Positions 60,691 through 64,000 of a DNA stretch of 64,000 bases are shown here, in pieces. Location: assembly GCF_003751845.1 (NCBI RefSeq), contig NZ_RJKQ01000001.1:1550001-1614000 (forward strand). Reading direction: 5' to 3'. The DNA is from Enterobacter sp. BIGb0383 (GTDB lineage: Bacteria; Pseudomonadota; Gammaproteobacteria; Enterobacterales; Enterobacteriaceae). How positions within the stretch are numbered: position 1 is the stretch's first letter; every line of letters begins with the position of its first letter. The notes beneath the pieces were generated by a model. The model did no database searches, had not been told where the DNA came from, and saw nothing but the letters and a program-made list of their open reading frames with translations. Both the position numbers and the translations under genes were made by a program.

Positions 60691-62779
60691 CGGAAGGTTC
60701 AAATCCATTATCAATCAGCTTGATTTGCGCCTGCGTCGACGAGTGCCCGTTGTTCATCAGACTGAGTCTTCAGAGTGCGGGCTGGCATGTCTGGCAATGA
60801 TCTGCGGATTCTACGGTAAAAGCATTGACCTTATTTCACTGAGGCGTCAGTTCAACTTATCTGCGCGTGGATCCACACTTGCGGGGATCAACGACATTGC
60901 CAGCAAGCTTGGTATGCAAAGCCGCGCCCTTTCACTCGATATTAACGAAGTGAGTGCGCTAAAAATGCCGTGCATCCTTCACTGGGATTTCAATCATTTT
61001 GTCGTGCTGGTTAGCGTCAAGCACAACCGATTTGTCCTGCATGACCCGGCAAGGGGGCGCAGAACCGTCGGACTGGCCGAGTTCTCACAATACTTCACCG
61101 GCGTAGCACTGGAAACATGGCCTGGCTGTGAATTCGCCCCCGAAATTGTCAAAAACCGGATAAGCCTCAGAACGTTGATTAACAGCGTCTATGGCATCAA
61201 AAGTACGCTGGCGAAGATTTTTTGTTTATCAATCGTCATTGAAACAATCACTCTCATCATGCCGGTAGGTACGCAACTGGTGATGGACCATGCCATACCG
61301 TCAGGTGAACAGGGACTGCTCACCCTCATTTGCATTGGCCTGATGCTTTTTATATTGCTACGCGCTGCGGTCAGTATGCTTCGAGCCTGGTCATCGTTAG
61401 TGATGGGAACGCTGATTAATGTCCAGTGGCAGGCTGGCTTGTTTAACCATTTGCTGAGATTGCCGTTGGGGTATTTTGAACGACGCAAACTTGGCGATAT
61501 TCAATCCCGCTTCGGTTCTCTGGATACATTACGTGCCACATTCACCACCAGCCTGGTAGGAGCGATCATGGATGGCATCATGGTGGTAGGTGTACTGGTG
61601 ATGTTAGTACTCTACGGGGGATATCTGACCTGGATTGTTGTCGGCTTTACCGCGATATATGCCCTGATCCGCCTTTTTACCTACGGTTACTATCGACAAC
61701 TTTCTGAAGAGACGCTGGTCAGAGGGGCCAGAGCAAGCTCCTACTTTATGGAAACGCTCTACGGGATTGCCACTGTTAAAATGCAAGCAATGGCAGAGCG
61801 ACGTAGTACGCATTGGCTCAACCTGAAAATTGATGCCATCAATTCAGGCATCAGAATTACAAAAATGGACCTGCTATTTGGCGGGCTTAACACCTTTGTA
61901 GCCACCACAGATCAGATCGTAATTTTATGGTTAGGCGCAAGCCTGGTGATGGACAACCAGATGACAATCGGGATGTTTGTTGCATTCAGCGCCTTCCGTG
62001 GGCAGTTTTCAGAGCGTGTCGCCTCACTCGTCAATTTCCTTCTGCAACTCAGGATGATGAGCCTACATAACGAACGTATCTCGGACATCGCGTTGCATGA
62101 GTGTGAGGTTAAAAAACCGGAACTTTTAGTTGCAGAATCGGTGCCTCCTGTAGCGCTGGTTGCGCAAAACCTTGCCTACAGCTATGACAGTCAGTCAGCG
62201 CCAGTGTTTAGCAATCTGACATTTTCCATTGAACCCGGTGAAAATGTAGCAATCACAGGTGCATCAGGTGCAGGGAAAACGACTCTTCTGAAAGTATTAA
62301 GCGGTCTTTTTGAGACTGACAGTGGTCAGGTCAAAGTGAATGGTACTGATATTCAACAGCTGGGAGTAAATAATTATCATAAAATGATCGCCTGCGTTAT
62401 GCAGGATGACAGATTATTTTCAGGTTCCATTCGTGAAAACATTTGCGGATTTGCAGAAACGACGGATGAAGAATGGATGATTGAGTGTGCCACCGCCAGC
62501 TATATCCACGATACCATCGTAAAAATGCCTATGGGGTATGAAACATTGATCGGAGAATTAGGGGAAGGACTCTCTGGTGGGCAAAAGCAGCGTATTTTCA
62601 TTGCCCGCGCACTATACCGAAAACCAGGAATTCTTTTTATGGATGAAGCAACCAGCTCCCTAGATAATGAGAGTGAGCGATATGTAAATGTCGCCATAAA
62701 AAATATGAATATCACCAGGGTTATTATCGCACATCGCGAAACAACCCTTAGAACAGTCGAACGAATCATCCACATTTAA
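60683..62779 (+). CDS. CvaB/MchF-like peptidase-containing ABC exporter
   Basis: A 698-residue bacteriocin exporter. The N-terminal C39 peptidase has the catalytic triad at the CvaB positions: Cys32 in [12 protein letters not shown], His105 in WDFNHFVVL and Asp121 in LHDPARG. About six membrane spans (160-430) and an ATPase follow: Walker [13 protein letters not shown] (about 528), signature [15 protein letters not shown] (about 630), Walker [13 protein letters not shown]. It removes GG/GA leaders and exports the peptide with the CvaA-like protein and TolC. It is the only such exporter in the window, so it may also serve the class IIa-like microcin at 9.4 kb. Confidence 0.95.
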   Translation: MNSGRFKSIINQLDLRLRRRVPVVHQTESSECGLACLAMICGFYGKSIDLISLRRQFNLSARGSTLAGINDIASKLGMQSRALSLDINEVSALKMPCILHWDFNHFVVLVSVKHNRFVLHDPARGRRTVGLAEFSQYFTGVALETWPGCEFAPEIVKNRISLRTLINSVYGIKSTLAKIFCLSIVIETITLIMPVGTQLVMDHAIPSGEQGLLTLICIGLMLFILLRAAVSMLRAWSSLVMGTLINVQWQAGLFNHLLRLPLGYFERRKLGDIQSRFGSLDTLRATFTTSLVGAIMDGIMVVGVLVMLVLYGGYLTWIVVGFTAIYALIRLFTYGYYRQLSEETLVRGARASSYFMETLYGIATVKMQAMAERRSTHWLNLKIDAINSGIRITKMDLLFGGLNTFVATTDQIVILWLGASLVMDNQMTIGMFVAFSAFRGQFSERVASLVNFLLQLRMMSLHNERISDIALHECEVKKPELLVAESVPPVALVAQNLAYSYDSQSAPVFSNLTFSIEPGENVAITGASGAGKTTLLKVLSGLFETDSGQVKVNGTDIQQLGVNNYHKMIACVMQDDRLFSGSIRENICGFAETTDEEWMIECATASYIHDTIVKMPMGYETLIGELGEGLSGGQKQRIFIARALYRKPGILFMDEATSSLDNESERYVNVAIKNMNITRVIIAHRETTLRTVERIIHI

Positions 62780-62796
62780 TAAGGACTGGTAATATT

Positions 62797-63072
62797 ATGA
62801 GCCTACTTGAATTTAGCTTTGGACCTGTATTCTTTACAATTATCGCTTTTGTAATTTTGTTGCGCAGCAGCCATGTTAAGTACAGGAAAGGTATCAAGCT
62901 CCTGTTATCGATACCTTTATCGTTGTTTATCTGCTTTGCCTATCCCATGACAAAAGTGTACATAACGCACAGTTACACCTTTTTTGATGGGTTCTATTTA
63001 TTCTGTTTTATCGCTTTTTTGGGAGCAGTGGCTATAAATATTGTTATTTTTTTAATATGGAGTAATAAATGA
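62797..63072 (+). CDS. MceB-like microcin immunity protein
   Basis: A 91-residue membrane protein with about three hydrophobic segments (residues 5-25, 36-50, 63-88). The opening MSLLEFSFGPVFFTIIAFVI and later PMTKVYITHSYTFFDGFYLF follow MceB, the E492 immunity protein, closely as I recall it. Its stop overlaps the microcin start (ATGA), the usual immunity-structural gene arrangement. Confidence 0.9.
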   Translation: MSLLEFSFGPVFFTIIAFVILLRSSHVKYRKGIKLLLSIPLSLFICFAYPMTKVYITHSYTFFDGFYLFCFIAFLGAVAINIVIFLIWSNK

Positions 63073-63377
63073 GAGAACTTAGCCAACAAGATTTAGTACT
63101 GGCCTTTGGTGCTGGAGATGCAAATTCTCAGCTTATCAGTGATATGGGCAATAATGCTGCATGGGGCGCAGGCCTTGGTGCTATCACCGGAGGCGGACCG
63201 GGTGCAGCAATAGGTGCCGTCGGCGGCGTCGTTCAAACTATCGGGCAGGGGTTAATTGACCACGGTCCGGTAAGTGTACCGGTTCCTGTCATGATTGGAC
63301 CCAGTTGGAATGGCAGTGGCGGCTGGAGTGGCGCTGGTTTTGGCAGCTCTTCAGGTGGTGCTGGCAGCGCTTCATAA
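63069..63377 (+). CDS. MceA-like class IIb siderophore microcin precursor
   Basis: A 102-residue precursor. The 15-residue leader MRELSQQDLVLAFGA matches the MceA leader at most positions, ending Gly-Ala for C39 processing. The predicted 87-residue core runs from GDANSQLISDMGNN through a Gly-rich amphipathic domain (AAIGAVGGVVQTIGQGLIDH) to the Ser/Gly-rich C-terminus ending SSGGAGSAS, with the terminal Ser expected to carry the siderophore. IGPSWNGSG is shared with E492. The core differs enough to be a distinct variant, with no Cys, unlike the class IIa-like peptide. E492-type peptides form pores in the inner membrane after entry through catecholate receptors. Confidence 0.93.
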   Translation: MRELSQQDLVLAFGAGDANSQLISDMGNNAAWGAGLGAITGGGPGAAIGAVGGVVQTIGQGLIDHGPVSVPVPVMIGPSWNGSGGWSGAGFGSSSGGAGSAS

Positions 63378-63414
63378 CGAATTTCACGACATGGGCACGA
63401 ATTTTTAAGCCTAT

Positions 63415-63465
63415 GAGCCTGTAAATGACCTTGCGCCACTCCTCCCTCATTTACAGGCTCTTTTT
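63415..63465 (+). terminator. Microcin operon terminator
   Basis: GAGCCTGTAAATGA (63415-63428) pairs perfectly with TCATTTACAGGCTC (63447-63460), followed by five T. It lies 38 bases after the microcin stop and marks the right end of the cluster. Confidence 0.9.
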
Positions 63466-63492
63466 AACTCACTGAATGCTGGCCATCAAACA

Positions 63493-64000
63493 TTAACGTG
63501 GCGGCAAAATCAGCTCATCGTAGCCTTTCGCCAGCGTATGCTGCATCACTTCCGCCACCCGGTCTCCCGCACGACGTACCGCTTGATCCAGCGGAATGGA
63601 CTGCACCAGGGCGCTGACCAGCTCGGCGCAGAACAGATCGCCCGTGCCCTTTAAATCCGTTTCAATGCGCGGATGCGCGCTAATCTCTACGCCGTCCGTC
63701 GTGACCAGCACCACGTGAATACTGTCATCATCGCCCGCGACCGGCGCGCTGGTAATGGCAACCCATTTCAGGGTCGCGGACAGCAACCCACGGGCCGCGT
63801 CAATTGCGCTTTGCAGATCGCGACAGGGTCGACCGCTGATCACTTCCAGCTCAAAGACGTTGGGTGTGATCCCCTGCGCTAAAGGCAACAGATGCTGGCG
63901 GTAAGCCTCCGGGATCTCCGGCTTCACGTACACACCGCTATCCGTATCGCCAATCACCGGGTCGACCAGGATCAGCAGGTCCGGGTGGCTTTCCCGCAGA
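63493..64000 (-). CDS. pdxK: Pyridoxal kinase PdxK, C-terminal part (cut by window edge)
   Basis: About 168 C-terminal residues of the ribokinase-family pyridoxal/pyridoxine kinase, running off the right edge. Visible features are [34 protein letters not shown] and [20 protein letters not shown], the last with the catalytic Asp of the GTGD anion-hole motif. E. coli pdxK is convergent with and adjacent to crr; here about 9.9 kb of microcin genes separate them. Confidence 0.95.
   Translation of the reverse strand, partial: LRESHPDLLILVDPVIGDTDSGVYVKPEIPEAYRQHLLPLAQGITPNVFELEVISGRPCRDLQSAIDAARGLLSATLKWVAITSAPVAGDDDSIHVVLVTTDGVEISAHPRIETDLKGTGDLFCAELVSALVQSIPLDQAVRRAGDRVAEVMQHTLAKGYDELILPPR

Overview
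The window is chromosomal DNA from a member of the Enterobacteriaceae. The backbone follows the Escherichia coli order smrB-sixA-fadJ-fadI-yfcZ-fadL-mlaA-yfdC-argW ... ypdK-alaC-ypdA-ypdB-glk ... ypeC ... mntH-nupC-pdeA(yfeA)-alaX-alaW-yfeC-yfeD-gltX-valUXY-lysV ... yfeR-yfeH-ypeB-ligA-zipA-cysZ-cysK-ptsH-ptsI-crr ... pdxK. An indolepyruvate decarboxylase gene (ipdC) beside glk, and the absence of the E. coli fry, xap and evg genes, point to Enterobacter or a near relative rather than Escherichia. This species call is inference from gene content.

Backbone blocks are interrupted by accessory DNA. (1) Between fadL and mlaA (about 6.7-12.0 kb) lie a SAM methyltransferase, an AT-rich Fur-box-controlled operon, and a CirA/IrgA-type TonB-dependent receptor. 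The operon encodes a SunS-like family 2 glycosyltransferase, a 128-residue protein of unknown function, and a double-glycine-leader peptide whose C-terminal third resembles class IIa microcins V and L. (2) After tRNA-Arg argW (14.2-23.7 kb) come two aldo/keto reductases, two flavodoxin-fold quinone reductases, an SDR, a YCII protein, LysR and AraC regulators, then a CsoR/RcnR-family repressor divergent from a FecBCD-type metal-chelate ABC transporter. (3) ipdC and a YghZ-like reductase follow glk. (4) A RelE-type toxin/antitoxin pair sits between ypeC and mntH. (5) Between crr and pdxK (53.6-63.5 kb) sits a complete class IIb siderophore-microcin cluster close to the microcin E492 system: IroD-like esterase, IroB-like glucosyltransferase, MceJ/MceI-like linkage pair, CvaA/CvaB-like exporter, MceB-like immunity protein and MceA-like precursor, under a Fur box.

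The most interesting possibility is that both microcin loci work together. The class IIa-like locus has a modifying glycosyltransferase but no exporter. The class IIb cluster, about 51 kb away, encodes a peptidase-containing ABC exporter with Cys32/His105/Asp121 that belongs to the family processing this type of leader. A class IIa microcin paired with a SunS-type glycosyltransferase (a candidate glycosylated microcin) in a Gram-negative host is not a system I know from the literature. A 60-bp direct repeat (59/60 identical), derived from the 3' end of the neighbouring receptor gene, brackets that locus and suggests how it arrived.

The rest is housekeeping: fatty-acid oxidation and uptake (fadJ, fadI, fadL with FadR sites), outer-membrane lipid asymmetry (mlaA), alanine synthesis, pyruvate sensing (ypdAB), glucose phosphorylation (glk, ptsHI-crr), Mn(II) and nucleoside uptake, glutamyl-tRNA synthetase with a valine/lysine tRNA cluster, DNA ligase, cell division (zipA) and cysteine synthesis (cysZ, cysK).
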